From Odontesthes bonariensis (Eukaryota; Chordata; Actinopteri; Atheriniformes; Atherinopsidae), in the NCBI RefSeq assembly GCF_027942865.1, contig NC_134524.1, positions 20,823,536 through 20,887,535 on the forward strand: 64,000 nucleotides of DNA. Direction: 5' to 3'. This document shows positions 33,506 through 45,368 of this stretch, in pieces. The stretch's first letter is position 1. Each line of letters opens with the position of its first letter. The notes under the pieces are model-generated. The model saw only the letters and a list, made by a program, of their open reading frames with translations. It was not told where the DNA came from and searched no databases. Position numbers and translations under genes: made by a program.

Positions 33506-34560
33506 CCAGTGTTCCCCGGCCTACACTCCGTGGACGCCGGCCTTTAAAAATCACATTGACACTTTTTGCTTCAACCACACTTTCTGTTGAATTTTTTATT
33601 GATTTAAACTGTTTCAAACCAACTGTTTCATTTACTCTGTCTTAACTTGATATTTTATTGCTTCTACAAAACTTTATTTTCTTATTTCTTGTATCTATTC
33701 AACCCCATTTCTAACTAAGCTAATGAACCTCAGCTTGTTCGGTTAGCTTTGAAGCTGTTTCCATCCAAAGACAGTTTGATGTCATTATACATTCAAATTG
33801 CAGTTACCCAAATGTTTGCTCCATGTGCTCCCATCCACACAGCTGCAGACTGGCAAACAGGAATTGGATGATTCCAATCACATTTATGCTGGAGGGATCC
33901 AGATTGTACCAATAGAGCAGCTTCACTGGCAGCTGGAAAACCACCTTAAAGGGGGATTATTGCCAACAAGTTTGTCAGTTATACTGAAAGCATTCATGGC
34001 TCCAGTGTGTCTTTAGTTTTATGCAATTCATGATTAAAATATCCTGTGAGCAGTTATTATTCTAGATTCCTTTTCATTCAAACCCATCTTGCTCCTGAGG
34101 TGTATGGACCCACAGGCAAAATGGGGCCTAAAGGCACATGAGGAAATCTGAACTGAGTTCATTGAGTCCACAGACAAAATGGACGAACCGGAGTTTAATG
34201 AGTCCACAGCTGGTTAATTTCAAGACGCCTCCGCGCGTCTCCGTGCAAGACACTGAGATACACTGAAAAACAAACTCTTAAATAGTTTTACCCAAATAAG
34301 GTAGATTTGATATGGGACCTTACAGTCAGACCATATCTTTTGGCTTTACGCCTGGACCAGTGGCCTTGAATCTTCTTTAAAAGTAAGGGACTTTCTCTCC
34401 CCAGGCAGAGAGTTTTTCGATTTGACCACTGACTCTCCCAGAGGATGCATTTTCTGTAACTGAGACGGACCTGATGACAGAAATAAAGATTTCTTTTGTT
34501 CGACTACGTCCGTTTCAGCAGCTTTCTTCATCACTCATTTTTTACACCGGTTTTTGAAGA
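33506..34560. other. Non-coding; satellite flank and unassigned DNA
   Basis: The first 190 bp repeat the sequence at 20866-21050. The rest has no recognisable gene; the open frames are short and unsupported. Confidence 0.4.
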
Positions 34561-35146
34561 CGACCTCTCTCAGAATTTACTACACTCCAATTGGAGATGA
34601 TAAATACATGGAAGCACTTTTCCAGTGTAGCTGACCGTTCAGAGCACTTTCGCACCACGTGCCACATTTACCTATTCACTCACACAGGCCATACAGGCTA
34701 CACACATTCACACATCAGTCGGCAGCGTGGGGTTCAGCTTCATGAATATTCAAATGATCCACTTAATCCAGTTATCTTTTCTGTTCTAGTGGGGCAATCT
34801 CCCCCTGTTAGTTACCTACAGTGTGAGGACCAATCCATGAGTGTCAGCTCTCACAGCCAGCAGAGAAGACTTTGATCAGCTGAAACACTCAGTGTATTTA
34901 AGTCCAGGTTGAAGACACACCTATTTTCAGCTGCATTTGAATAAAGCTCCAAATCTGAAGCTTGAGTTTCAAAACTTAATCACATTTTAACTACTGATTT
35001 TATCTATTGTTCTTATTTATTTCTTTTTTGTTTAAAATTTAAATCATGCTTTTTATTTCTACTGTTTTAATGTATCTGTAAAGCACTTTGAATCACCTTG
35101 TTGTTGAATTGTGCTATACAAATAAACTTGCCTTGCCTTGCCTTTG
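34560..35146 (+). mobile_element. L2-type LINE 3' end with CCTTG tail
   Basis: The end of a LINE ORF (translation like LSVFKSRLKTHLF with frame damage, around 34885-34935) is followed by a 3' UTR ending 'gctatacaaataaacttgcc' and short CCTTG repeats. 5'-truncated. Confidence 0.6.
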
Positions 35147-35870
35147 TTCATGCTCATTGTGCTATTTATGACGCGCCTGTCAGGCCTGCTGACCCTGGTG
35201 GAGACGGTGAGTTCACTGTCCTCACATCTCATGCAAAGGAGCTTGCAGAGTCATTTACTGTGATAGTGAGCAGGTTTGATGTTTACATTTAGTTTTTAGT
35301 TCATTTGCCTCTTTGTCACCGGTGAGTCGTTGGCCTGCCTGACCAAACGTGTTCTGATGACCAGATCCAACGTCTGAATGGTTGTGAATGTATCTGGAAG
35401 GAAAGTCAACATTGCATTGGAGGTGTTCGGTAGGTCATATCTGACGCCGCCTTCTCGGTAACAGTCACTTAAATGACACACACAAAGGTCGGATCAGCCA
35501 ATGACACACGTGACCCTACATGTGTGAAACTTATTTCCACTGCTTATAAAACCCAAACCCCCCACTAACTAGTTAGAACTGAAGAAGCCTTTGGATGAAC
35601 AAAGGAAAAGAAGTCCAGATGCCCTTATTCAACCTCTTAACATGGATGACAGACAATCCATACCAACCAAAGCAGTCTCCCATCACACAAAGAAAACCGT
35701 GAGGCTCAACCAATTGCTTTAATGTCAGTAAAAATAAGACTCTTTGATGCAAACAGCTCTGTTTTCCTAAGTTTATTTAGGTTTATCATGGCAGCCAGCT
35801 CTACAGTTACAAGTTATTCAGTTATGGGAAGCCACTTAAGGAGAGAAACATATCAATTTTACATCAATTG
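35147..35870. other. Non-coding; nothing recognised
   Basis: No family-level match was found on either strand. Confidence 0.35.
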
Positions 35871-35876
35871 TGGAAT

Positions 35877-36420
35877 CAGAACTAAGTCAAATTGTAATTC
35901 TATTATCTGTTGTTCTATTATTTTTAAAAGTCACAGCCTGTTTTTTGGAATTACTGAAAAAAGTCCAAAAAAGGTCCTACCCACAATGTGCACAGCAAGG
36001 TGCTCGTTGCACGTTCATGGGTCCATTCATCCAACACTTTCTAACCATGGATTGTTGCACACTGGAAATCTAACATACCTATCACGCGTTTTCTGCTGGG
36101 TCAGAAATATATCTTTTTTTCCAAGCAATTAGATACAAATTCATAAATTCATAGGATATGAATGCCCTAACCACCTCAAATATGCAGCATTTCCAGTAAA
36201 AAAGGCGTGGCTGCCAGGATATAATCTTACAATACCAACAAGTTGCTAAACAAGTACAACTATTTTGATCAACAATCGAAACCTACAGTTGTAGCTTTCT
36301 GAGGTAAATCCCGCCCACTTGGCCTGGGTGAGGCACAGAACTTATAAATTAGAGCTTCCTTTACACACCAGTCACAAATACTAAAAACACACTTTGCAGC
36401 ACGTTCATGATTCTTCAAGA
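35877..36420. repeat. Partial unit of the 921-bp satellite
   Basis: Matches the first half of the unit (start near 31666), with a small replacement at about 36330-36356 that adds 'cttataaattagagctt'. This third location lies left of duplication copy B. Confidence 0.8.
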
Positions 36421-36759
36421 GACGACTTCATCACATCTTACAAGGTAAGAAAATTCTTAAAGGAGCACACGTAGAGGTGTCATGATAGAGAAGTTGGCCT
36501 GTAAATCTGTCCCTAATGTGATCCTCTGCAAGTTGAGATGACTGATATGAGGAATAACACGGTGTTAGTAAAGCCTTCAGATTACCAAGTAAGGCTTGTG
36601 TCAACGTTGAGGTGGCTTCCAGTGGGTTCATCTGAAGGAGAGCAGCTGCAGCACCTGACCTGTTCTGACTGCATTAAACTTTGAGCTCATAAAGCCATGT
36701 GACATGGTGACATTTTCTTCCACCAGTGAGATTTCTAACAAGCACGCATTGCTCCAAGA

Positions 36760-36897
36760 CCATTTTTATTTGTGGTTTTATGTTTTTATTTTATTCTTTT
36801 TCCCAATGTTGTATTTGTGTTTTTAATGTTGTAAAGTGTCCTTGGGTGTTTTGAAAGGCGCTGTCAAATAAAATGCATTATTATTATTGTTATTATT
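36760..36897 (+). repeat. LINE 3' tail with ATT microsatellite
   Basis: The end phrase 'aaaggcgctgtcaaataaaa' is followed by ATT repeats, typical of L2-type tails. No coding part. Confidence 0.45.
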
Positions 36898-37339
36898 AAC
36901 AGTACAACGCTGAATCAAGTCGAATGCCCCTCGTCAAACCAGGGTAAAGTACGTGGGTCAGATACCTAATGAGATCACCAATGTCTAATTCCAGGAAGTA
37001 TTCTCCTCTGGTCCTTAATCCAGCGGTATTGTGTCGGTTTACAATGGCACCCGACTGCCTTGGAAGTTGCTGTTGGCTGTAAAAACTGCATATTTCCCAG
37101 ATTACATGACATGACATGTTTGCTGGATTTTAGAGATTTCTACATGAGGCGAGAAAAATCTGTAATGAGCTGTGAAAGAAATGCTCTATGTTTGCATCTT
37201 GACACCCTCATTACAGTACAGGCAGTTGGTAAAGCAGTCCACCAGCAACCTCAAAAGGTACAAACCCTGGCAAAAAGTTATGGGATCCCCCTGCGTGGAG
37301 GATCTTTTTTCAGATTCTGGAGTTGTTATAACAAAGGTA

Positions 37340-37620
37340 AAGGAATAGATGAATACAATTTCTGTCACCTTGCTGCCAGCAAAAAAACCATAACAAGAAG
37401 ATGGCTCAACACAGAACCTCCCACGGATAATCAGTGGGAAGCCATAATTAAAAACATCCAAACAATGGAACTACTAGTTCCATTTAGTTTAGTCTTAGAT
37501 TACAAAGGGACAAAGGTGATGCCCTCTGGGAAAAATGGAGTACTTATTTTCCAAGAAGAGGTGATTACCAACCTTAAAGCTTTATATATTTTGGTTTTAA
37601 GAAAAACAATATTGCAACTA
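37340..37620 (+). mobile_element. L1/Tx1-like LINE fragment (C-terminal end of ORF2)
   Basis: The frame contains LAASKKTITRRWLNTEPPT and NQWEAIIKNIQTMEL, resembling the tail of L1/Tx1 ORF2, where a KKAI..WL...PPT motif precedes an ME-rich helix. Only this end is preserved. Confidence 0.5.
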
Positions 37621-37660
37621 TATTGCCTTAATGTATGTGACACACGACCTACTCGCAACC

Positions 37661-38263
37661 AGTAGCGGCTCGTGGTCTGGAAAATAGGCGGGGCAGATGA
37701 TCTGCGTTATCAAAATGCAAGCTTTTATGGAGCATACGCAATAGGCCAATAGTCTGTGCAACCATACGCAGGGGGGGGGGGGGGGGATGTGCGCACTCGC
37801 ATAAAAGTCTGCCATACAACAAACACAAAAGCCCCATGAAAATGAGCGAAGAGAAAGTTTGTGAAAGGAATTAATACTGCCTATGTTTCAATTAGAGGGA
37901 AACTTGTCGCAAATGGTGTTTTTTTGCCTTTTCCGAAAAATGCTTCATGTCATACACACCGACAGTGCTCCACATATCCCCTTGTCCCCCCGTGCCAGGC
38001 GATTGGAAGAGCAAGCATGGGAAACAGAACATTTTATTCCTATTGGAACAACCAGAGAGCCAGGGCTTTTTGTCATACCACGCACGGGAAAACGTCCGAT
38101 TGAAAGACCTACCCTTATCCATTGTTTGCTGAACTATATTAATATCAGGTTTATGGGGGCCGAGGTTTTTAATAGCCAATTTTGTTCCCAAATCTAGTCT
38201 TTCAAATGAGTTCTCCAAGAGAAACTCAACACTATTGAGTACAGCTTCCATGCTAGCAGCCAT
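37661..38263 (-). mobile_element. hAT-type element remnant with TTF/ZMYM-like zinc-finger gene fragment
   Basis: A minus-strand frame of 123 aa (37892-38263) contains FSRAWYDKKPWLSGC and MFCFPCLLF, then a GVYDMKHFSEKAKKH block, as in the TTF-type zinc finger at the N-terminus of ZMYM1-like hAT transposases in fish. The catalytic and dimerisation parts are missing. The left end 'cagtagcggctcgtgg' at 37661 fits a hAT terminal repeat. A C-run lies at about 37770-37787. Confidence 0.65.
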
Positions 38264-38822
38264 GGTTAAAACTTCACCGGTGGATTACTGCTTTCACTCA
38301 CTGTAGCCTACTATCAGACTGACTCGCTCCTGAGGTTGTGCAGAATAATATAGCAGAAGGCGGGACAGTGTGTAGCAAAGATTCTTGGAGGAGATCCTTA
38401 CAACGTTTTTAGCTTGTCTTGGGGAAACCTAAGCTAGCAGACAAGTAACCTATGGTACATGTACGAAGCTGTCAACACATTGTTTACTGTCTCAACATTG
38501 CTTTGCTCATCAAGCTAAGATATTTCATTAAATCACTCCCAGTCTCCCATTTTGCAAAGACTTCATTCACAATCACTTAAACTTTGTAAGATAGCAACTA
38601 TAAAGTAAAATCTTTACCTACCACAAATGTGAATCCGGATTAAACAGCCAATATCCTTCATCAAATCCGACATAGTTATCCATTTTATCCAACAAGTTTG
38701 TAGGGGAATTTGGCGGCAATGGAAGTTCCCACTGGCTAGATGGGCGGAGTAATATATTTCTTAAACCCTTTGAGTCCTTTCCATGTCCAGGGCAGATCAT
38801 ACACCTGCCCCAATAGCATCTA
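38264..38822. other. Non-coding; probably upstream part of the hAT element
   Basis: No exon recognised. Being upstream of the hAT frame on the minus strand, it may be its leader. Confidence 0.3.
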
Positions 38823-39080
38823 TACAGGCGTTAGCCTGGAAAACCAGCGCCAACTGCTGGACGGCAAAATGTTTTGCCTGCGGTTGGGTCTGGCTTTGAA
38901 CCACTTTTCATTTTGAAAATACTGCCCTGAATCTGGCAGATGGCAACTAAACCAATCACAACGCAGAGATGTGTTTTGAATCAACGCGGGCGGGGCAGAG
39001 GGTTCTGGGGCGGGGTTTTGAGGGAGTGACGACAGAGCAGTGCGACGTTGGGCAGTGGAAACGAAAGCACAACAAGAAAG

Positions 39081-39581
39081 ATGGCGGCGGCAATGGAACA
39101 GCGCTCGTTTGATTCAGCCTTGGCATCAGTTTTGGAACAATTAGACTTGGGGTTTTCTTTAAAACGTGAGCAAGAGGAGGCTCTACGTTCATTCATTTTT
39201 AAGAAGGACGTTTTTGCCGTATTACCGACAGGCTATGGCAAAAGTCTTATTTACCAGTTAGCTCCACTGGTAGCCAAAAGGATGGGGCTCTGTGAAAGCC
39301 CGATGGTAGTTGTCGTCTCGCCATTGTTAGCCCTAATGGAAGACCAGGTGAAGGAGGCGAGCAATTTTGGACTCACTGCCATGCAACTGGGCGTCGATAA
39401 CCCAGCCAACATCAGAAGGGGTCATTGCCAGTTGTTGTTCGGCAGTCCGGAGGCATGGCTTTTGCAGAACAAGTGGCGCGACATGTTGGGGACCAAAGTC
39501 TTCCAAGACAACGTCGTCGGAGTTGTGGTGGACGAGGTTCACCTTCTTCGACCTCGTTTGCAATCCACCTCCAATAAATAG
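39081..39581 (+). CDS. RecQ-like DNA helicase N-terminal fragment (transposon-borne)
   Basis: The frame opens at 39048; an ATG at 39081 begins MAAAMEQRSFD. It encodes SF2 helicase motifs: FSLKREQEEALRSF (Q-motif region), motif I LPTGYGKSLIYQL, motif Ia VVVSPLLALMEDQV, and motif II as DEVH at about residue 166 of the longer frame. It stops soon after motif II, so motifs III-VI are absent and the product could not be an active helicase alone. Fish genomes carry many such stand-alone RecQ-like genes. Its place inside a short element with terminal repeats and target duplication shows that it travels with transposons. Confidence 0.7.
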   Translation: MAAAMEQRSFDSALASVLEQLDLGFSLKREQEEALRSFIFKKDVFAVLPTGYGKSLIYQLAPLVAKRMGLCESPMVVVVSPLLALMEDQVKEASNFGLTAMQLGVDNPANIRRGHCQLLFGSPEAWLLQNKWRDMLGTKVFQDNVVGVVVDEVHLLRPRLQSTSNK

Positions 39582-39795
39582 GAAGATCTCTTTCAAGTCT
39601 GTTTAACACCGTTGTACACGCTCGGCAGACTCGATTGGGCTTCCTCGGTGTATTCGAGACGTTCACTCCAATTTTCTGCAACCTTTCCGAAACCGACAAA
39701 GCTTTAGTTGCACTTTGGAACAGTTTTGTAAAGTGTTGTAGTACACCGGCAACTCGCATGTCTTTTTGGCACAAGTGACAACAAAAGTCAGCCAT
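39556..39795 (-). CDS. Small Cys-rich protein fragment, ZAD-like zinc-binding type (transposon-borne)
   Basis: On the minus strand from 39795: MADFCCHLCQKDM, a helical stretch and RVCRACTTVLNRLERDL. Paired CxxC motifs about 50 residues apart suggest a ZAD-like or similar zinc-binding domain. After about residue 80 the frame continues only through DNA antisense to the helicase, so the true end or a splice site probably lies near 39556. It faces the helicase frame within the same element. Confidence 0.45.
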
Positions 39796-40028
39796 GCTGA
39801 AGTTGCTTCACTTGTTTACATACAGTCCCCTCCCACCAAAGCTTTCTGTCGCGCTTACTACGTCACAATCAGTTGCGCTGATTGGTCAGAGCGTTGGCCT
39901 ATAGGCACAGACACGGTTTGAAAGACAACGGGTTGTGCTCATCAACAATGTTCCGTTGTATCCATTCATCGGAGCCAGACTAAATTAGACATCCAATCCA
40001 TTTAGGCTGGTTTATCAGGCTATACAGG

Positions 40029-40490
40029 TGTTAGATCGGGTTCTTTTAGTAGGAGGCTCAAGAACGGACCGGAGTAAATTCAAGTGAAAATGAAGTCTTT
40101 ATTGGTATGGCAACAAGTGGAGCATTTCAGCGCTGGTCTCAGTCTGACAGAACTCTCGCAGGAATCCTTCAGACAGAGCCCCGTATCCCCGGTTACACCT
40201 CGTATATATGTCTCCTAGTTTCCCGAGGTGGATCCCTTGTTGATCAAATGTGATTGGATATGAATTGTCTAACTCAAATAATGTCTCTGAGGAATTCAAA
40301 TAATGTGTGTGTATCAATCTGCCCTTGGTTTCCCAGACTTTCCTGATTGTTTTGTCTGTCTACTCCTGCATCACTTAAGGTCATATGGAAAAGTACTGAG
40401 ACTTATTTCATTCCTAATGTCTAAGAAGAAAGCCAATTATAACACAGGCGTGCTAAATGTTACATGATATTATGCTACGTAGGGGCCTAC
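40029..40490 (-). repeat. Possible solo LTR or unclassified repeat
   Basis: The segment begins TGTTAGATCGGG and ends GGGGCCTACA, giving TG...CA ends. On the minus strand an AATAAA-type signal lies near 40095. No target duplication was found, and the left end overlaps the duplication of the neighbouring element, so the call is weak. Confidence 0.3.
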
Positions 40491-41310
40491 AGTGATTCTG
40501 ATTGGTAGAATGTGCTCGAGAGTTCTAAGAAGGGGCAGCCAGGCATCTGCCCTGGCCAGTGGCCATAGATCTAACGTTAAGCAGCCACACTGGAGGTAGG
40601 CTATATTTCAGCGAAAATAAAAACAGATTCCACTCGCAAAGTCCGTCACAAACCACAATATGGTGTAATACGATTCCCACTGTGATTGAAGTTGAAATAA
40701 ATATTTTATCTATAATTTCGGAAAGGTTGAGGGTGTGGCAGGTGTGGCAGGCGGGGCTCTGCCCATCTTGCCCAAATACAGCGGCCGCGGCTGCTCGCAA
40801 CCCCATTGTTCTCTCATGTTCTAATGTCTCCTTCCTATGAGGGTTCATGTATGTATGTGTACAGCTGTGCATGAAAGTGTATGATTATTTAGACATATGG
40901 GTGCAAGTGAACATGTGCATCCGTGAGATTAGTTGCACAGAGATATGTGTACATATACCTTTTGTTTGTTTCTCCTTTTTTGTTGTTTCCTTTGTGTCTA
41001 TATAAGGACACTGCATGGCTAGCATCTGTATTCCTTAGCCACATCATATTGTACCCATACCTACTTTTTGTTCACTATGCTGAATCTGCCCATGTTTTGT
41101 TAAAAAAAAAACATGAAAAAGAAAATATATATATATAAATATAAAAAAAAATACAATTTCTGTCATTTTTGGGCAATTTTTTTCTTTCCAGATCAAGTTG
41201 AGGAAAAGGTTATGGAATCACCTTGTAATTTATTATCTAAAATAAATACCAGCTCAAGTCTAAATCTGCAAATGAGTCTTTTGCATCCTCCACTGTGAAC
41301 TTGATGAAGT
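40491..41310. other. Non-coding; nothing recognised
   Basis: AT-rich toward its right end, with a short TA run near 41128. Part near 40540-40860 may be transposon-derived. No gene supported. Confidence 0.35.
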
Positions 41311-41687
41311 TGTTGATGCATTTTGGCGCTTTTATCCAAAACAATTTACACTCATATGCCAGGTAGGCAGGTAGCATAAATGGGTCTTGCCTATCTCCCT
41401 ACTGGAGATAATACCTTTCATGCGTCAGGGGTCAAGTTTCAAACCCTGATCACCCACATGAAAGGTAGCAATCTTCCAATCTTCCAAGAGTGATAATTAT
41501 ATTACTTTTACAAGAGGGTGTATTTGTGTGGCATGTTTTCTTCAATGAAGCAATATTCTGATCAAATACAATTCAAATTTAACATCTGTCTTCAACTGTG
41601 TTTTTAGTCCAATAGAACATTTCAAGCTAACCAGCATCTGTTTTGATTTTCAACATTGATTAAGGTGCAGAAAACTGAAGGTCCAAG

Positions 41688-44600
41688 ATGGAAAGAGGAC
41701 AAGCTCTGTCCACTGCTTGTGATTGGAAAATATACGTGGGGAGGGAAATCAGAGATTCCCTCTCTCTGTTGGATGTTCTCCACGCAAATCAGTGTGAAGA
41801 TGAGGTTTTTGATTCAGAAGTCACCGAAGAAAACTTTTACAGAGGGGCTCCACCCATCTGGTTAAACTTTTACATTTGTGAGCAAGCAGCATCAGAAGGC
41901 AATGGAGATGGTTTTATCACACGAGATGGATATGAAACTCTTAAGGAAGAAATTGAGCAAAAAAGAAAACTCCCTGCAACATCAACTGTTAAACTTTTCC
42001 ACCAGCCAGGATGTGGGGGAACTACAATGGCCATGCAGGTGTTGTGGGACTTGAGGAAAACCTTCCGCTGTGCAGTTTTGACGGGCTCCAGCTCAGACGT
42101 CACAAAAGTTGCAAAAGAGGTGGTTCACCTTTTCACAGCAGGCACTCGAGACAACCAGAACACTGTGTTGCTGTTACTGAATGATGAGGATATATCAGAC
42201 AAACTCCAAGACAGCATTCTGAAGACCCTTGCTGAACAGAACGTAGGTAACCGTATGCCTGTGGTAATTATACTCAACTGTGTGAGAAAGGATGCCCCCC
42301 CACAGAGTGGCCATGTCGTCCTGCATAGAGAGCTGTCGGATGCAGAAAAGCTAAAATTCAGTGAGAAAACAAAAGAGCTCGACAAAAGGTATGGGGATAA
42401 AACTGCTCAATTCCATGGCTTTAACATAATGAAAAGTAATTTCCCTGAAGATTACATCAAGCAAGCATGCACCGTGTTCAGCCCAGTCAGAGGAGAAGAG
42501 AGACCGGAGTACCAGCTGGCTGCCATCCTTTCCCTGCTGAATGCGTATGTACCAGGTTCATACCTGCTGGAGTGTCAGTGCCTGGAGTTCTTCACATATA
42601 GAAACCGGTCAGTTGAAAAACCAATGCAACCCTTTGGTCACCTCATCGTCACCTTTCAGCAGGATACAAGATCTGAAAGAAAGGTCCGCATGGCTCACCC
42701 GATGATAGCGATGCATTGTACTGAACTAATGGCTAAAGCATCAGTGGCCAGAAGTGACACAGCAAGAATCCTCCTGGACCGTTTTTCCAGTTATCCGGAA
42801 ATTGATGAGTTCCCTCAATGTGTTCTTGGTTTTGTCAATGACATGCTAACCAAAAGAGAAATGAAAACAGATGGTAATTCAATCAATAGTTCAGACAAGA
42901 CAGAGGAAAAAAAAAAGTTTTCAAAACTCATTCTAGATATTCAGGTGAAGGAGGGCAAGGACCAAAGTGCGTCTGTTTTAAAAGTGGCATCAGAGAAATG
43001 TACTCGAGATCCATTTTTTCCACAAGCTCTTGCTCGATTTTGTTACATTGAACTAAAAAAGTACGACCAGGCCGAAATTTGGGCAAAGGAAGCAAAGAAA
43101 AGAGATCCCAAAAATTCATTTATTGCTGATACACTGGGCCAAGTCTATAAGAACCAACTGAACAACACAGTGGATTCAGCTGAAGGGATTCAACTGGCCC
43201 AAAAGGCCATTGAAGCTTTTAGGCATGAAGAAAAACTTGCTGAGGATGAACAAGAGATGTACATAAAAGGTGACGGCACGACTAAAGTCTCAAAGTATTT
43301 TAATTGCAGAGGGCTGTTTGGTTTCCTGCAGGTCTGCAAATTTTTTTACAAAAATCATGACGCAAAGATTCCGTCCTTGGAGACAACACTCAGAGACAGA
43401 GAAACCTACAGCTTAAGAGCAGAAGTTGAGAGAAAATGTGATTTCTTTGACAGATTTCTTACATACTCAAAGCCCAGCGTGGAGAAGGATGATCCCACAT
43501 ACATTTCTGAAGACGCCTCAGAATGCCACAAGATGTATGTTGGAAACTCACCACCGAAACACAACGATCAAAAGGTTGCTCAGCTTCTGCAGAAGCTTAA
43601 ACAGAAGCGGGCTGACACCTCTGTAGGAATACTTGCATGTCTTGACCGAGAGTATCCTGAATCAGAGCTTAAAGAAATAACTACATGGTGGGAGGAACTT
43701 TGCTCAAGCAAAGATCCAGAAACAGCTGATGTCAACTACATCCTTGCTTGTATCATGTTATGGAATACAGGAGCCACCTTTACACTTAAACAAGAGCCCT
43801 TAACATCATTTCGACAGAAAATACCCCTGAGTGAAACAGTTGAGCCCGAGCAGCACATGCTAGCACTCCTCTTGCACTGGCCGTCAGAGAGTAAAGACAA
43901 ATGCCTCTTTGACCTCAATGAGTCAATTCGGAAGATGCGCTGTTCTTATGAACATGCATACAAGAAGCACCTCAGATCGAGGTATCTTCGCCCCTTGCTT
44001 TTTCTTGGAAAGGGACAAGATCTGAGCAGAATTGTTCACAGAAAAATTCTCGAGCGGTTGTTTGACGATGGTCAGGAAACTAACCCAGACTGGAGTCATA
44101 ACTGGAGGCACGAGATCATCTTCAAAGATTCCCGGGTCCAAGCACGACTTCTCAAAGTTGAAGGGGCGGTACAGAACTACAAGGTGTACGCAACCGTTGG
44201 TGGCAAAGAGATCCAAGTGGAAGCCAATTTGCAAAGAAACCTTTGGAGACGACGCCAAGTTTCTTTTTACCTCGGATTCACCATCAAAGGTCCAGTGGCC
44301 TTTGGTATCCAGACAAAGACTGAGAGAAAAGGTAAGACGTTACGTTTTGGCAGTGACAGAAGTAGAACAAACACTATTGCCATTTCTTTTCCTGATGTTA
44401 AGCAATGATAATCTTTGTCTGTATTGAATTGGATTCTTTATGAATACCAAAATGGGAAACTGCCAGCCAAGAGCTGGCTTTCTGTTGCCCTGCCCCCCGT
44501 TTCCTGTTTTTGCTTGTTCTGTCTTTGTTCTGAAAGAAACCCACAAACAAAATGTTTTACTACTACTACTGATAATAATAATCAATTATATTTTTAATAT

Positions 44601-45354
44601 AATAATTCTATAATAAATAATTGCTAAATAATAATCATGCTGATGGATACAAACCCTCCCCCATATTAGAGAAAAGCCAGAGAAAATTGTATATGGGACC
44701 GTTGGGGACATTATGCATACACGCCTATGAAGCCAAAAGCTCTCACAAAATTTATGAAGAACCTTACACACACGTTACTGAAATGCTCTCCGCTCTTCTG
44801 ATTTGTAAATCTGAGGTTTTTGAGTAGCAACCAAAGTGTTTTCATCATTGAAATGATCTTTTTGCACTTCATTCAGTTTCAGACGAGAGCCAAACTGAGA
44901 GCAATTCCCCCAAACAAGGTAAAGGTTTTGTTTTTATTCACCACTATTTTGCCATTATAATGTAGTATTACGGTATATTATCATTTGAGTGTGTACCAGG
45001 CCTTGGCAACTCACCATTGCAACCATTTACTATACAATAGTTTTTATTATACTCTTGTCTTTGTTTTCATATTCAGCTATTTTAGGGGAACATTTTTTGG
45101 ATTGCCAACGGGAAGCCCTGATTGCGAGAGTGCACCATACAAATGAAATTCTGGACAAGCTGTTGCACAAAGAGTGGATCCCACAAGACGTCTGTGATGA
45201 TTTGAGAAATAAAGCAACCACACAAGAGCAAATGGAAAACATTCTAAGGTTGATGAAAGCAGCAGGCAGACGAGCCCAAGATGCCCTTCTTGATATCCTT
45301 AGAAGCATCAAGTGTTTGAGGCCTCTAATGGCCGAGCTCCACGGATCTCAGTGA
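41688..45354 (+). CDS. SAMD9L-like NTPase fused to a C-terminal CARD, copy B (intact)
   Basis: Three exons in consistent phase: 41688-44331 (881 aa), 44883-44918 (linker, DESQTESNSPKQ) and 45086-45354; 2949 nt, 982 aa. The N-terminal part has ENFYRGAPPIWLNFY, the P-loop QPGCGGTT (residues 106-113), TVLLLLND and the TPR-like region of copy A (26 differences in 906 residues of the unspliced frames). The last exon encodes a CARD of about 85 aa: EHFLDCQREALIARVHHTNE, ILDKLLHKEWIPQDVCDDL, EQMENILRLMKAAGR, ALLDILRSIKCLRPLM. CARDs recruit caspase-1-type or adaptor partners by CARD-CARD contact, so this could be a cytosolic inflammasome-like sensor. A TGA 12 nt upstream of the ATG supports the start. 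There is no FIIND. Intron splicing is inferred; without it the first exon would end as a 906-aa CARD-less protein at 44406-44408. Confidence 0.85.
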
Positions 45355-45368
45355 AAAAGCTGACTTAA

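Larger units (their letters stand above)
38832..40022. mobile_element. DNA element with 9-bp target duplication carrying a RecQ-like helicase fragment
   Basis: The 1191-bp element starts TAGCCTGGAAAACCAG and ends CTGGTTTATCAGGCTA (imperfect inverted repeats), flanked by 9-bp copies TACAGGCGT (38823-38831) and TACAGGTGT (40023-40031). Two coding frames point inward from opposite ends. No transposase is seen, so it is a deletion derivative of a larger element. The 707-bp element at 18755-19461 shares ends and target length. Superfamily not assigned. Confidence 0.75.

Noticed and set aside
39048..39581. A host RecQ helicase gene
   Set aside because: Stops after motif II, lies inside inverted ends with a 9-bp target duplication, and has no continuing exons. 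Treated as transposon cargo.
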